This document shows, piece by piece, positions 15,412-24,183 of a stretch of 40,074 nt of DNA. Below the pieces are notes generated by a model, which saw only the letters and a program-made list of their open reading frames with translations, did not search any database and was not told the origin of the DNA. The stretch spans positions 20,060 through 60,133 of the forward strand of contig CALMOK010000295.1 in the NCBI GenBank assembly GCA_937871825.1, written 5' to 3'. Source of the DNA: an uncultured Alphaproteobacteria bacterium. GTDB taxonomy: Bacteria; Pseudomonadota; Alphaproteobacteria; Rhizobiales; Beijerinckiaceae. Positions within the stretch are counted from its first letter, which is position 1, and the number at the start of each line of letters is the position of its first letter. Both the position numbers and the translations under genes were made by a program.

Positions 15412-16628
15412 CAGGAGGGATGCGCCTCGGGCTCGTCGTCCTGCGGCGGAGCGGGTTCGGCCGCGGTGAACTTGGCGCTCGCCAGATGGTAGGCGTAAAG
15501 CTGCACCGGCACGCAATAAACCAGGGCCGACAGGTCCTCAGGCATGGCCGGCAGCCGCAACAGCGCGTCGGCGTGCGGGTCGAGCGCGCTCTCGCGCTCC
15601 GTGACGATGCCGTAGACGCGGCCGCCCCAGCGCTTGCCTTCGAAAGCCGTGTCACGCGCCCTGGCGATCGACGGTCCCTGCGGCGCTATGATGAAGAGGG
15701 GATCGCCCGCCTTCTGCGAGTTGTAGTGGTGGAACTCCTCCAGGGGGATCGCGATGGCGTGATCCGGCGAACATTCCTTGACCTTGGCGGCGCCGAACAG
15801 CGCACAGGCGTAGGACGGGCCACCGCCCGCGAACAGGAAGATGGTGCGGCCCGCATCGGCGCGGGCGAGGGCCGCGATCGTGTTCTCCTGGCTGGCGATC
15901 ACCGCCGCGATCTGGTCCGGGACGGCGTCGAGCGCCGCCTGGAGATCGGCGATCAAGCCGGGCGCGCGGCCGAGCGCCGCGCCGAGGTCGAGCCCGAACT
16001 GAAGCAGCAGCGCCAGCGCCGCCGTACTGGCCTGGGTCGGCCAGCCCTTCCGCTCCGCCCGGACCAGCAAGCCATGATCGGATTCGAGCATCAAGGCCGA
16101 GCCGGGCGTGTTGCTGAGCGCGAGCGTACGGGCGCCGCGGGCGCGGGCAATAAGGGTGGCCTCGACCGTGCGGGTCGTGACCCCGCTGGACGACAATGCG
16201 ATCAGCAGCGTGTCGGGCCCGATCGATCGATTGGTGTAATAAGCGAAATCGAGCGCCTGGACCGGTTCGCACGGCATGTCCAATACGCGCTCGAACAACT
16301 GGCGCGCCGCGATCATCACCGCCAGGCTGTCGCCGCACCCCGTCATGACGACCCGACGGAGGCCGGGTGCCGCCATCGCAGCCGCGGCGCGCCTGACGTT
16401 CGCGCGTTCCTGCGCCAGGGTGTCGCGAAGGACGGCCGGCTGCGCCAAAATCTCGACGCGCGTCAGTTCGACCCGGCGTCGGCGCTTTTCGTCCAGGGGA
16501 TCGTCCGTCGGCAGCGCATCCATGAGCCGGGCTTCGCGCTCGAACAGGTCCGCCACCAGGGCGCGCGCGTGATCATCGAGCGGCGACTCCGGAGCAAGCA
16601 GCGGCGTCGAAGGGCCGGAGGGGATCAT
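15411..16628 (-). CDS. Tandem SIS-domain sugar isomerase/deglycase (GlmS-C/FrlB/AgaS-like), first
   Basis: The 405-aa protein has two sugar-isomerase (SIS) domains, the phosphosugar-binding fold of GlmS and related deaminases and deglycases. Domain one has 'GCGDS' (97-101) and 'SSSGVTTRT' (146-154). Domain two has 'GGGPSYACALFGAAKVKE' and 'PLEEFHHYNS', where the Glu-Glu-Phe segment corresponds to the catalytic region of this family. There is no glutaminase domain, so it is not GlmS itself. The start ATG 16628 has AAGGA 8 bases upstream, 24 bp after the second SIS gene, and the stop overlaps the kinase start. It may cleave or isomerise the phosphorylated product of the PfkB kinase. Confidence 0.9.
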   Translation of the reverse strand: MIPSGPSTPLLAPESPLDDHARALVADLFEREARLMDALPTDDPLDEKRRRRVELTRVEILAQPAVLRDTLAQERANVRRAAAAMAAPGLRRVVMTGCGDSLAVMIAARQLFERVLDMPCEPVQALDFAYYTNRSIGPDTLLIALSSSGVTTRTVEATLIARARGARTLALSNTPGSALMLESDHGLLVRAERKGWPTQASTAALALLLQFGLDLGAALGRAPGLIADLQAALDAVPDQIAAVIASQENTIAALARADAGRTIFLFAGGGPSYACALFGAAKVKECSPDHAIAIPLEEFHHYNSQKAGDPLFIIAPQGPSIARARDTAFEGKRWGGRVYGIVTERESALDPHADALLRLPAMPEDLSALVYCVPVQLYAYHLASAKFTAAEPAPPQDDEPEAHPS

Positions 16629-16652
16629 GCGGGATTCCTTGCAGGAACGGGA

Positions 16653-17780
16653 TCAAGCCGTGGCCAACTCGCAGCGGCGGCTCAGCAATTGGGCGGCGAG
16701 GAAGCGCTTGGGATCGGCTTCGTCCTGAGACCGGTTCGGATCGAAGCCGGTGGCCATGGCGAGACAATAGGCCAGCACCTGCAACGGGGCGGGCATGAGC
16801 AGCGGCGACAGCCATGCAGGCGTTTTTGGCAGCACCAGCCGGTAGGTCGCCGAGGCGACCGGCGCTCCGGCGCTTTCGATCGCGAGGGTGCGTTGTCCGG
16901 CGGTGGCGAGAGCCGCCGCCGTGTTGTCGGCGAGCCGGGCGATTTCGGGGCTACTGGCGAGCAGAACCACGAGTTCATCCGGCCGGCTCGACCAGAACTG
17001 GCTATGGGCGTATTCTTCGATTTCGCCGCCCCAGATGGGGGTCGTGGTCACCTTGACGAGCTTGGCGGCCCCATAATCGGCCGTCGCCCAGTCGGATCCC
17101 GCGCCAAGGACGCGGACCCCCCCGAACCCCGCGGCCGCAATCTCCTGGCAGATGGGCCCGAGGACCGCCTCGCACTGCGCGAGCACGGCTGGCAGGCCGG
17201 CGATCAGCGCGCGCATGTCGGCCCCGCTGCAACACGCCCGCCCGCTGACGCCGAGGGCGGCGGCGGCGCCTTCGATCAGCAGCATCAGACCAAGCACGGT
17301 GGCGCTGTAGCGCGCGGTTCCCGTGAGAAAGGCCGCAACATCCGGCACGTGCAGGGAGGCGCGCGCCTGAGCGGCCGCCCCCAGGGTGGCGCCGTCGCCG
17401 TTCGTCAGTGCGACGTAGCCCGTTCCCCTGTTCACCAGGGCGGCGCCGGCCGCGATGGTCCGATCGACGGTTCCCGACATGGAGATCGCCACGGCGCGGT
17501 CGGCGGCCGTCGTGGACGGCGCATGCCGGAGCAGCATGTCGAGACCTGTGACCGGAAGGAGCGGCAGGCCGAAGGCCTCGCCCGTGACCGGCGCGACGGC
17601 ATTGGCGGCGAACCATCCGTCGCCGCAGCCGAAAGCGAAGAGCCGCCCGCCCGGACCCGGCCGCAGGTGCTCCGCCCCGATGGCGTTGAACTCCGGCGCC
17701 CGTGCCAGCAGGGCCTCCAGCACACTGGCTTGGCGCCGGATGTCGGCCAGCATCGCAGGCGCGGTGGAAAGGTCTGACAT
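16653..17780 (-). CDS. Tandem SIS-domain sugar isomerase/deglycase, second
   Basis: The 375-aa product again has two SIS domains: 'FGCGDGWFAAN' (50-60), 'SMSGTVDRT' (100-108), and in the second half 'LGAGSDWATADYGAAKLVK' with 'GGEIEEYAHSQFW'. The track gives a longer ORF, but ATG 17780 has GGAG six bases upstream, whereas an ATG at 17792 and the track start have no good site. It is the first gene of the kinase operon and divergent from the DeoR gene. Two non-identical SIS proteins side by side suggest either a heteromeric enzyme or two consecutive reactions, as in glycated-lysine pathways where paired deglycases have different substrates. The specific reaction is not established. Confidence 0.9.
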   Translation of the reverse strand: MSDLSTAPAMLADIRRQASVLEALLARAPEFNAIGAEHLRPGPGGRLFAFGCGDGWFAANAVAPVTGEAFGLPLLPVTGLDMLLRHAPSTTAADRAVAISMSGTVDRTIAAGAALVNRGTGYVALTNGDGATLGAAAQARASLHVPDVAAFLTGTARYSATVLGLMLLIEGAAAALGVSGRACCSGADMRALIAGLPAVLAQCEAVLGPICQEIAAAGFGGVRVLGAGSDWATADYGAAKLVKVTTTPIWGGEIEEYAHSQFWSSRPDELVVLLASSPEIARLADNTAAALATAGQRTLAIESAGAPVASATYRLVLPKTPAWLSPLLMPAPLQVLAYCLAMATGFDPNRSQDEADPKRFLAAQLLSRRCELATA

Positions 17781-17838
17781 CGGGTGCTCCATGATGCGCC
17801 GGACGGTGCCGCTTGTCGCTTGCCACAGCAAGGAATTT

Positions 17839-17853
17839 TTTCGAAAGTTTTCG
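17839..17853. promoter_or_regulatory. Candidate DeoR operator in the kinase/SIS-DeoR intergenic region
   Basis: TTTCGAAAGTTTTCG contains TTTC repeats 10 bp apart and a TTTCGAAA palindrome. Eleven of 15 bases, including both TTTC elements, recur at 18772-18786 upstream of the transporter operon. DeoR-family operators are often built of TTTCG-like repeats at helical spacing. Confidence 0.45.
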
Positions 17854-17914
17854 CCGCTCACAAATTCGCAATCGATGGTGAAATTGACGGCATCAAAAAT
17901 CGTGAGATTGAGCG

Positions 17915-18715
17915 ATGTCTGGGCAGAAGGGACATTTGGCGATGACGGCATTCGGCGCTTCCGGACGACACGAGCAGATCGTCCGCGTGCTGCAGGACAC
18001 GGGACGGGTCTCCGTTGTCACGCTGGCGACGCAACTCGCGGTCTCGGTCGTGACGATCCGGAACGATCTCGACCTGCTCGAGCGCCAGGGTGTTCTGCGC
18101 CGGATGAGAGGCGGTGCCGTCGCGGTGCGGGCGGCCCGTTTCGAGCGGCCGGCCCACCTCGCCAGCGAGAGCTACGCCGAGGAAAAGACCCGGATCGCTG
18201 CCGTCGCCGCCAGCCTGGTCCGCGACGGCGAGACGGTGATCATCGACGCCGGAAGCACGATGGTGGCGCTCGCCAGGGCAATGCCACGCACGCTCAGCGA
18301 CGTCGTGGTCGTGACCAGCGCCCTCGACGTTGCGCTGGAACTCGAAGAGCATCCCGGCGTCAAGGTGGTGGTCACGGGCGGCACGATCCGCGGGCGGAGC
18401 CGCTCTCTGGTCGCCCCCCTCGCCACGCTGCTGCTGGGGCAGATAAATGCCGATGTTGCCTTTTTGTCCTGCGCCGGGTTCGATCCCGACAAAGGGTTCA
18501 CCAACAGCAACTGGGAGGAGGCGGAGGTTAAGTCCACCATGCTGACCGCCGCCGGCCGGGCGGTGTTCCTGGCCGATCACAGCAAGTTCGGCCATGTCGG
18601 GACGGCTCGGATCACGGGCCTCGACCGCGCCGACGTGCTGGTCAGCGACAGCGGGCTCGATCCCGAAGCCGCCCGGGCGCTCGAGGCGAAGGGACTGCGG
18701 CTGATCCTGGCCTGA
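17915..18715 (+). CDS. DeoR/GlpR-family transcriptional repressor
   Basis: The 266-aa protein has an N-terminal DeoR helix-turn-helix ('VSVVTLATQLAVSVVTIRND' with 'LERQGVLRRMRGGAV') and a C-terminal phosphosugar-sensing domain with 'IDAGSTM', 'DPDKGFTNSNWEEAEVKSTM' and 'ADHSKFG', the conserved effector-pocket segments. DeoR proteins usually respond to a phosphorylated sugar, matching the neighbouring kinase and SIS genes. ATG 17915 is the longest start; ATG 17942 ('MTAFGASGRHE') is a possible alternative. The gene sits between the divergent kinase/SIS operon and the transporter operon and likely represses both. Confidence 0.93.
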   Translation: MSGQKGHLAMTAFGASGRHEQIVRVLQDTGRVSVVTLATQLAVSVVTIRNDLDLLERQGVLRRMRGGAVAVRAARFERPAHLASESYAEEKTRIAAVAASLVRDGETVIIDAGSTMVALARAMPRTLSDVVVVTSALDVALELEEHPGVKVVVTGGTIRGRSRSLVAPLATLLLGQINADVAFLSCAGFDPDKGFTNSNWEEAEVKSTMLTAAGRAVFLADHSKFGHVGTARITGLDRADVLVSDSGLDPEAARALEAKGLRLILA

Positions 18716-18771
18716 GCGATTGCTTGCCGCGCGGGCATCCGGCGCCAAGGCCGGTTTGCAAAGACCCGAAG

Positions 18772-18786
18772 TTTCGAAGAATTTCC
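18772..18786. promoter_or_regulatory. Candidate DeoR operator upstream of the transporter operon
   Basis: TTTCGAAGAATTTCC shares 11 of 15 bases with the 17839-17853 site, including TTTCGAA and a second TTTC at the same 10-bp distance. It lies 112 bp upstream of the binding-protein start. Confidence 0.45.
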
Positions 18787-18897
18787 ATTGCGTTGAGAAT
18801 GAAAGAGCGCAAGCATCCCTTCAGGTTGGCGGTCAGCGACCTCGGGACGTCGGCGTTTGTGGCCGGACACCCGCATCACAAAACCAGGGATGCGCAG

Positions 18898-20415
18898 ATG
18901 ACGACAGCTCCGATGATGAATCGCCGTCAAATCGGCCAGGGCGCCGCCGCTCTCGCCGTCCTGCTGGCGATGCCTCGTAGCGGCTACGCGGCCGATGCCA
19001 AGCCGGTCATCATCGCCTCGGAGGAGGACGTTTCGACGCTCGATCCGCACCTCATCCGCAACAACCATCCGATCGGAACCGTGGTCTGGTCGGTGTTTGA
19101 CAGCCTCGTTCGCCGCAATGCCGATGGCTCGCACGAACCGCGCCTCGCCCTGAGCTGGGAACAGGCCGAACCGACCCGCTGGCGCTTCAAGCTCCGCCCC
19201 GATGTCATGTTCCACAACGGGGAGAACTTCGACGCCGCGGCCGTGGTGTTCAACTTCAACCGGATGAATGTCTCCCCCTACAACGCCGAAAGCCAGTTGT
19301 GGCCGGGCACCAACCTCAAGGCGGTCGTTGCCGTTGATCCGATGACGGTGGATCTCGTGACCGCCGAGCCCACGATCAACATGCTTTACTGGCTGGAGGA
19401 AGCGTTCGTCGGCGCCCCCAAATACCTCAAGGACACGGCCCCCGAGGTCGTGTCGGCCAATCCGATCGGGTCGGGCCCTTATCGGTTCGTGTCATGGAAA
19501 CAGGGCGACCGCGTGACGCTGACCGCCAACCCGACCTATTGGAACGGCGCACCGCCGATCAAGGACGTGGTGTTCCGCGACATCCCGGAACTCTCATCGC
19601 GCATCAACGAGCTAAAGGCGGGCAGCGTCGACGTTGCCGTGGGGCTGACACCGGACACGGCGGGTGGCGCCAAGTCGCCCAATTCCAAGGTCGTCGCGGT
19701 CAACAGCCTGCGCAAGATGCACATGGGCATTTCGTTCACGGGCATCGCTCCCCTCAAGGACAAGCGCGTCCGCCAGGCGCTGAACCATGCGGTCGACGTT
19801 CAGACCATGATCGACACGCTGCAGGGCGGCATGACCAAGCCGCTGCTCTCGCTCGTCAACCCACCGAACAACGATCCCTCGCTGAAGCCCTTCGCCTATG
19901 ACGTCGAGAAGGCCAAGTCCCTGCTGAAGGCCGCCGGGCAGGAGGGCTTCGAACTGCAGGTCGCCTACGGGCGCTACCCGGGCGCCAAGGAAGTGTCGGA
20001 AACCGTCGCCTCCTACCTTGAGGCGATCGGCCTCAAGCCCAAGCTCGAAGCCTACGAGACGGGCCGGTTCGAGGAGATGCTCAAGCAGAAGGCTTTCACA
20101 GGCATCTATTATTATGGCTGGGCCTCGCTCATCAATCCGTCGGTCGAACTCGTCATCCTGACGAGCGATGCCGTTGACAACTCCAACGGCTACAACAACC
20201 CCGAATACGACAAGCTGGTGAAGACCGCCTCGGTGACGCTCGACGAGGCCAAGCGGAAAGCGATCCTGAAACAGGCCGAAGACTTCATCTGGGACGAGTG
20301 TCCCTGGGTCTACCTGTGGTACCTGCCCGCCATCTACGGCCTCAGCACGCGGCTCGACTATGCCGTGCGGCCCGACGAATATATCGAGATCTACCGCGCC
20401 AAGCTGGCCGGGTGA
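18898..20415 (+). CDS. Peptide/opine-type ABC substrate-binding protein (SBP_bac_5)
   Basis: The 505-aa protein is a family 5 extracellular solute-binding protein (DppA/OppA/NikA group), recognised by 'STLDPHL', 'FKLRPDVMFHNGENFDAAAV', 'NPIGSGPYRFVSWKQGDRV' and 'ALNHAVDV'. The start is ATG 18898 with AGGGA upstream; the track start is far too early. A signal peptide follows ('NRRQIGQGAAALAVLLAMPR', cleavage near 'GYAADA'). Ligands of this group include di- and oligopeptides, opines, glycated compounds and oligosaccharides. It heads an operon with two permeases and two ATPases and follows the DeoR gene by 182 bp. Confidence 0.93.
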   Translation: MTTAPMMNRRQIGQGAAALAVLLAMPRSGYAADAKPVIIASEEDVSTLDPHLIRNNHPIGTVVWSVFDSLVRRNADGSHEPRLALSWEQAEPTRWRFKLRPDVMFHNGENFDAAAVVFNFNRMNVSPYNAESQLWPGTNLKAVVAVDPMTVDLVTAEPTINMLYWLEEAFVGAPKYLKDTAPEVVSANPIGSGPYRFVSWKQGDRVTLTANPTYWNGAPPIKDVVFRDIPELSSRINELKAGSVDVAVGLTPDTAGGAKSPNSKVVAVNSLRKMHMGISFTGIAPLKDKRVRQALNHAVDVQTMIDTLQGGMTKPLLSLVNPPNNDPSLKPFAYDVEKAKSLLKAAGQEGFELQVAYGRYPGAKEVSETVASYLEAIGLKPKLEAYETGRFEEMLKQKAFTGIYYYGWASLINPSVELVILTSDAVDNSNGYNNPEYDKLVKTASVTLDEAKRKAILKQAEDFIWDECPWVYLWYLPAIYGLSTRLDYAVRPDEYIEIYRAKLAG

Positions 20416-20438
20416 TCGCGACGGCCGGGAGAGGGCCG

Positions 20439-21356
20439 ATGTCCACCTTCCTGGTGCGCCGGTTGTTCAGTGCCTGCCTCGTCCTTCTCGGGGTGAGCCT
20501 CGCGACCTTTATGGTCGCGCGTTCGACCGGCGATCCCATCACCCTCCTGGTGCCGTCCAACGCGACCGAAGCCGCCCGGACCGAGTTGCGCGCGCATCTC
20601 GGTCTCGACCAGCCCGCGCCGGTGCAATACGCGCTGTTTCTGCTCCATGCCGTGCAGGGCGACCTCGGATCGTCCTTCGTCTACAAGCAACGCGTGCTCG
20701 ACCTCGTGGTGAACCGGCTGGGTGCCACGTTCGAACTGGCGCTCGCAGCCTTCGCGATCGCCCTCGTGCTCGGCATTGGCCTCGGCATGTTGGCCGCCCT
20801 GAAGCGGAACACGGTCGTTGATTTCGCGATCACGGCCTTCACGATGATGGGCCTCGCGATTCCGCCCTTCTGGCTCGGGCTGATCCTGATCATCGTTTTC
20901 GCGGTGCGCCTGCAGGTCCTGCCGGTTTCGGGATCGGACACGGCCGCCGCGGTGATCCTGCCGGCCATCACGCTCAGTTTGCAAAGCACCGCGCGCCTGG
21001 CTCGCCTGCTGCGCTCCTCCATGATCGAGGTGCTGGAGGCCGATTACATCCGCACCGCCCGCGCCAAGGGCCTGATGGGACGTCGCGTGCTGTGGCTGCA
21101 CGCCTTCCGTAACGCCCTGATCCCGCTCGTCACGATGGCGGGCCTCGAACTCGGTGACCTAATCTCGAGCGCGGTGGTGATCGAGGCGATTTTCGCCTGG
21201 CCGGGTCTCGGGCGTCTGGCCATCACGGCGGTCGCGCAGCGCGACTTTCCGCTGCTGCAGGGGGCCGTGCTGGTGGCCGCCGCGTGTTTCGTCACGATCA
21301 ATCTCCTCGTCGACTGGCTCTACACGCGCATCGACCCGCGCGTGGTGCTGCGATGA
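20439..21356 (+). CDS. ABC transporter permease (DppB type)
   Basis: The 305-aa membrane protein starts 'MSTFLVRRLFSACLVLLGVS' with the standard DppB N-terminal helix and 'MVARSTGDP'. It ends with the 'RTARAKGLMGRRVLWLHAFRNALIP' coupling region and 'EAIFAWPGLGRLA' near the C-terminus. ATG 20439 has GAGGG upstream and lies 23 bp after the binding-protein gene. It pairs with the next permease, which it overlaps by 4 bases, to form the channel. Confidence 0.95.
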   Translation: MSTFLVRRLFSACLVLLGVSLATFMVARSTGDPITLLVPSNATEAARTELRAHLGLDQPAPVQYALFLLHAVQGDLGSSFVYKQRVLDLVVNRLGATFELALAAFAIALVLGIGLGMLAALKRNTVVDFAITAFTMMGLAIPPFWLGLILIIVFAVRLQVLPVSGSDTAAAVILPAITLSLQSTARLARLLRSSMIEVLEADYIRTARAKGLMGRRVLWLHAFRNALIPLVTMAGLELGDLISSAVVIEAIFAWPGLGRLAITAVAQRDFPLLQGAVLVAAACFVTINLLVDWLYTRIDPRVVLR

Positions 21357-22183
21357 GGCCGGTTCCCTGGCTCGGCGTCCTGGGATCCTTGCTGATCGCC
21401 GTCGCGGTGGCCGTCGCGGTGACGGCACCCTGGATCGCGCCAGCCAAGCCGACCCAGTTGGACCTGCGCGCCCGTCTGGCCCCGCCCGCCTGGGTCGACG
21501 GGGGCAAGAGCAATCATCTCCTCGGAACCGACAACGTCGGCCGGGACGTGCTCAGCCGCGTCATCTGGGGGAGCCGCATCTCGCTCACGGTTGGAACCGC
21601 CGCCGCGCTTCTCGGCATGCTGCTGGGCAGCACGCTGGGATTGCTGGCCGGCTATTTTCGCGGTGGGGTGGATGCCGTGATCTCGTGGCTCATCAACGTG
21701 CAACTGGCCTTTCCCTTCACGCTGCTCGCCATCTTCCTGCTCGGCACCGTTGGCGGCGGGTTTGCGGCGGTGGTCGTCGTCCTGGCGCTCGCGACCTGGG
21801 TGAACTACGCCCGCATCGTGCGCGGGCAGGTGTTGGCCATCCGCGAGCGGGATTATGTGCTGGCGGCGCGCGCCGTCGGCGTGCCCACGGGGCGCACGCT
21901 GCTTCGGTACATCCTGCCCAACACGGCGGCGCCGATCGTGGTCGTTGCGAGCTTCTCGACCGCGCAGGCGATCCTGACGCAGGCCGCGTTGAGTTTCCTC
22001 GGGGTCGGTATCGATCCGAGCGTGCCTTCCTGGGGTGCCATGCTCGACGAGGGTCGCAACTACCTGCAGTCGGCGTGGTGGATCGCCGTCTTCCCCGGCC
22101 TGGCCATCGCGCTCACCGTGCTGGGTGTGAACCTCCTCGGCGACTGGCTGCGCGACTGGCTCGATCCCAAGAGCGCCGCGTGA
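21353..22183 (+). CDS. ABC transporter permease (DppC type)
   Basis: The 276-aa permease has the DppC-specific 'LLGTDNVGRDVLSRVIWGSR' (about residues 54-73) and coupling loop 'RDYVLAARAVGVPTGRTLLR'. It starts by ATGA overlap with the DppB-type gene and ends by GTGA overlap with the ATPase gene. The region from 'VDAVISWLINVQLAFPFTLL' corresponds to the remnant fragment at 1628-1702, showing what the lost gene looked like. Confidence 0.95.
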   Translation: MRPVPWLGVLGSLLIAVAVAVAVTAPWIAPAKPTQLDLRARLAPPAWVDGGKSNHLLGTDNVGRDVLSRVIWGSRISLTVGTAAALLGMLLGSTLGLLAGYFRGGVDAVISWLINVQLAFPFTLLAIFLLGTVGGGFAAVVVVLALATWVNYARIVRGQVLAIRERDYVLAARAVGVPTGRTLLRYILPNTAAPIVVVASFSTAQAILTQAALSFLGVGIDPSVPSWGAMLDEGRNYLQSAWWIAVFPGLAIALTVLGVNLLGDWLRDWLDPKSAA

Positions 22184-23145
22184 GTGCGCCGCTGCTCGCC
22201 ATGACCAATCTGCAGGTGCGCTTCGGTGCCCTCCATGCCGTGCGCGGCGTGTCCCTTGCCGTTGGCGCGGGAGAGAGCCTCGGCATCGTCGGCGAATCGG
22301 GCTCCGGCAAGAGCGCGACGATGCTTTCGGTCATGGGCCTGCATGATCGACGCGCCGCGTGGGTGGGCGCCGATCAGCTCTCGGTGGGCGGCATGGACGT
22401 CCTGAGCGCCGGCGAGGACCAACTCCGCGCCCTGCGGGGCGGACAGGTTGGGATGGTGTTCCAGGATCCCTTGAGCGCGCTCAACCCGCTTTTCACGGCG
22501 GGATTTCAGATCGCCGAAGTTCTGCGCCGCCACCGCGACCTCGACCGACGTCAAGCCAGGGAGGGCGCCGTCGCCTTGCTGGCCCAGGTCGGCGTCCCGG
22601 ATCCCAAGCGTCGGGCCGGGCAGTACCCGCATCAGTTCTCGGGCGGCATGCGGCAGCGCGTGATGATCGCGACCGCCTTGGCGGGTGAACCCAAGCTGCT
22701 GATCGCGGACGAACCCACGACCGCCCTCGACGTCACCGTGCAAGCCGAGATCGTGCGGTTGATCCAGGATATCCAGGAGCGCTCCCGGCTTGGTCTCGTC
22801 TGGGTCACGCACGATCTAGCGTTGCTGGCCCGCATCGCCGACCGGGTGATGGTCCTCTATGCCGGCCAGGTCGTCGAACAGGCGCCCGCCGCCGAACTCT
22901 ACGCGCGACCCCGTCATCCCTACACGGTGGGCCTGTTGTCGACCGTGGCGCGGCTTGACCAGCCGCGCGGCCAGCGCGCCCGCGCGATCCCCGGCCAGCC
23001 GCCCCGCCTTGACCTTCCCATCGTCGGCTGCGCCTTTGCGCCACGCTGTCCGCTTCGCTTCGAGCGATGCCTCGAGGCCCCGCCTTTGATCGAGACCGGA
23101 CCGGACGCCGCTGCCGCGTGCTGGCGGGTGGAGACACCGGCGTGA
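22180..23145 (+). CDS. ABC transporter ATP-binding protein (DppD type)
   Basis: The 321-aa ATPase has Walker A 'GESGSGKSA' (38-46), 'FQDPLSALNP', signature 'FSGGMRQRVMIATAL', Walker B 'LLIADEPTTALDVT' and 'VTHDLALLA'. The C-terminal oligopeptide-transport extension 'GCAFAPRCPLRFERC' carries the cysteines typical of DppD/OppD. The start is GTG 22180; the track ORF upstream is shadow of the permease gene. Coupled on both sides by GTGA overlaps. Confidence 0.95.
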   Translation: MSAPLLAMTNLQVRFGALHAVRGVSLAVGAGESLGIVGESGSGKSATMLSVMGLHDRRAAWVGADQLSVGGMDVLSAGEDQLRALRGGQVGMVFQDPLSALNPLFTAGFQIAEVLRRHRDLDRRQAREGAVALLAQVGVPDPKRRAGQYPHQFSGGMRQRVMIATALAGEPKLLIADEPTTALDVTVQAEIVRLIQDIQERSRLGLVWVTHDLALLARIADRVMVLYAGQVVEQAPAAELYARPRHPYTVGLLSTVARLDQPRGQRARAIPGQPPRLDLPIVGCAFAPRCPLRFERCLEAPPLIETGPDAAAACWRVETPA

Positions 23146-24176
23146 GCGCGCTCTCGGAAGCCATCGCCCTCAAGGTGCATTACGCCGTTGGCGCGCCGGC
23201 ATGGCGGAGTCGGGCGGGGCCGGGTCGGGTCGTGCGGGCCGTCGATGGGGTGGATCTGCAGATCGCGGCGGGCGAAACCGTCGCGCTCGTCGGCGAGTCG
23301 GGCTGCGGAAAATCCACGCTCGGTCGCGCGCTGCTCCGCCTGGAGGAGCCCACGGCGGGCGTGGTGCGTTTTGAAGAGCGCGACCTGACCACGCTGTCCG
23401 CGGAACACCTGCGTCAACGTCGCGCCGCAATGCGCATGGTGTTCCAGGATCCCTTCTCGTCCCTCAATCCCCGCATGCGGATCGGGGAAGCCCTCGCCGA
23501 GCCGCTGCTCGTTCACGGTCTCTGCAATTCCCGATCGGCACGCGAACGCGTGGCCGAGATGCTCGACGTGGTCGGCCTCGACCGGAGGGTGGCGGCGCGC
23601 TACCCGCACGAGTTCTCCGGCGGCCAGCGACAGCGCGTCGCAATTGCCCGCGCCGTGATCGGCAACCCGCGCTTCGTGGTGGCGGACGAACCCCTGTCGG
23701 CGCTCGACATCTCGGTCCAGGCACAGATCCTCGATCTCTTCGCCGACCTCAAGGACCGCTTCGCGCTGACCTACCTGTTCGTGAGCCATGATCTTGCCGT
23801 GGTCCGCCACGTCGCCGATCGGGTCGCCGTCATGTATCTCGGCCGCATCGTGGAGATGGGAGCCGCCGAGGATGTCTTCGCCCGGCCGGCGCATCCCTAC
23901 ACGCAGGCGCTTCTCGATGCCGTGCCGGTCCCCGATCCCACCCGCGAGCGCGCCCGGATCATCGGCCGCCTGCAAGGCGAGCTTCCCTCGCCCATGGCGC
24001 CGCCTTCCGGGTGCCGCTTCCATCCCCGCTGCCCGCGAGCCATGTCGATCTGCCAGCGTGATGACCCAAGCCTGTTGCCGGTCGCCTCCGGACAGGCGGT
24101 CGCCTGCTGGCTTTATGCGCCCGAAGGTGGCGCACCGGCGGCGGAGCGCACCCCCGTCAGTCTCGCTTCCCCGTAG
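23142..24176 (+). CDS. ABC transporter ATP-binding protein (DppF type)
   Basis: The 344-aa second ATPase has Walker A 'GESGCGKST' (51-59), '[16 protein letters not shown]', signature '[15 protein letters not shown]', Walker B '[12 protein letters not shown]' and the C-terminal '[14 protein letters not shown]' extension. GTG 23142 overlaps the previous stop. It completes the transporter; the racemase gene follows after 7 bp, tying transport and catabolism into one unit. Confidence 0.95.
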   Translation: MSALSEAIALKVHYAVGAPAWRSRAGPGRVVRAVDGVDLQIAAGETVALVGESGCGKSTLGRALLRLEEPTAGVVRFEERDLTTLSAEHLRQRRAAMRMVFQDPFSSLNPRMRIGEALAEPLLVHGLCNSRSARERVAEMLDVVGLDRRVAARYPHEFSGGQRQRVAIARAVIGNPRFVVADEPLSALDISVQAQILDLFADLKDRFALTYLFVSHDLAVVRHVADRVAVMYLGRIVEMGAAEDVFARPAHPYTQALLDAVPVPDPTRERARIIGRLQGELPSPMAPPSGCRFHPRCPRAMSICQRDDPSLLPVASGQAVACWLYAPEGGAPAAERTPVSLASP

Positions 24177-24183
24177 GACAGCC

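Noticed and set aside
15399-17777. 792-aa plus-strand ORF
   Set aside because: It is a mirror frame of the two SIS genes, which have clear motifs on the minus strand; no domain is seen in the plus-strand translation.
17800-17835. Sigma-54-like GG-N10-GC (minus strand, TGGCAAGCGACAAGC) before the SIS genes
   Set aside because: The -12 element reads AAGC instead of TTGC; only the spacing fits, which is common in GC-rich DNA.
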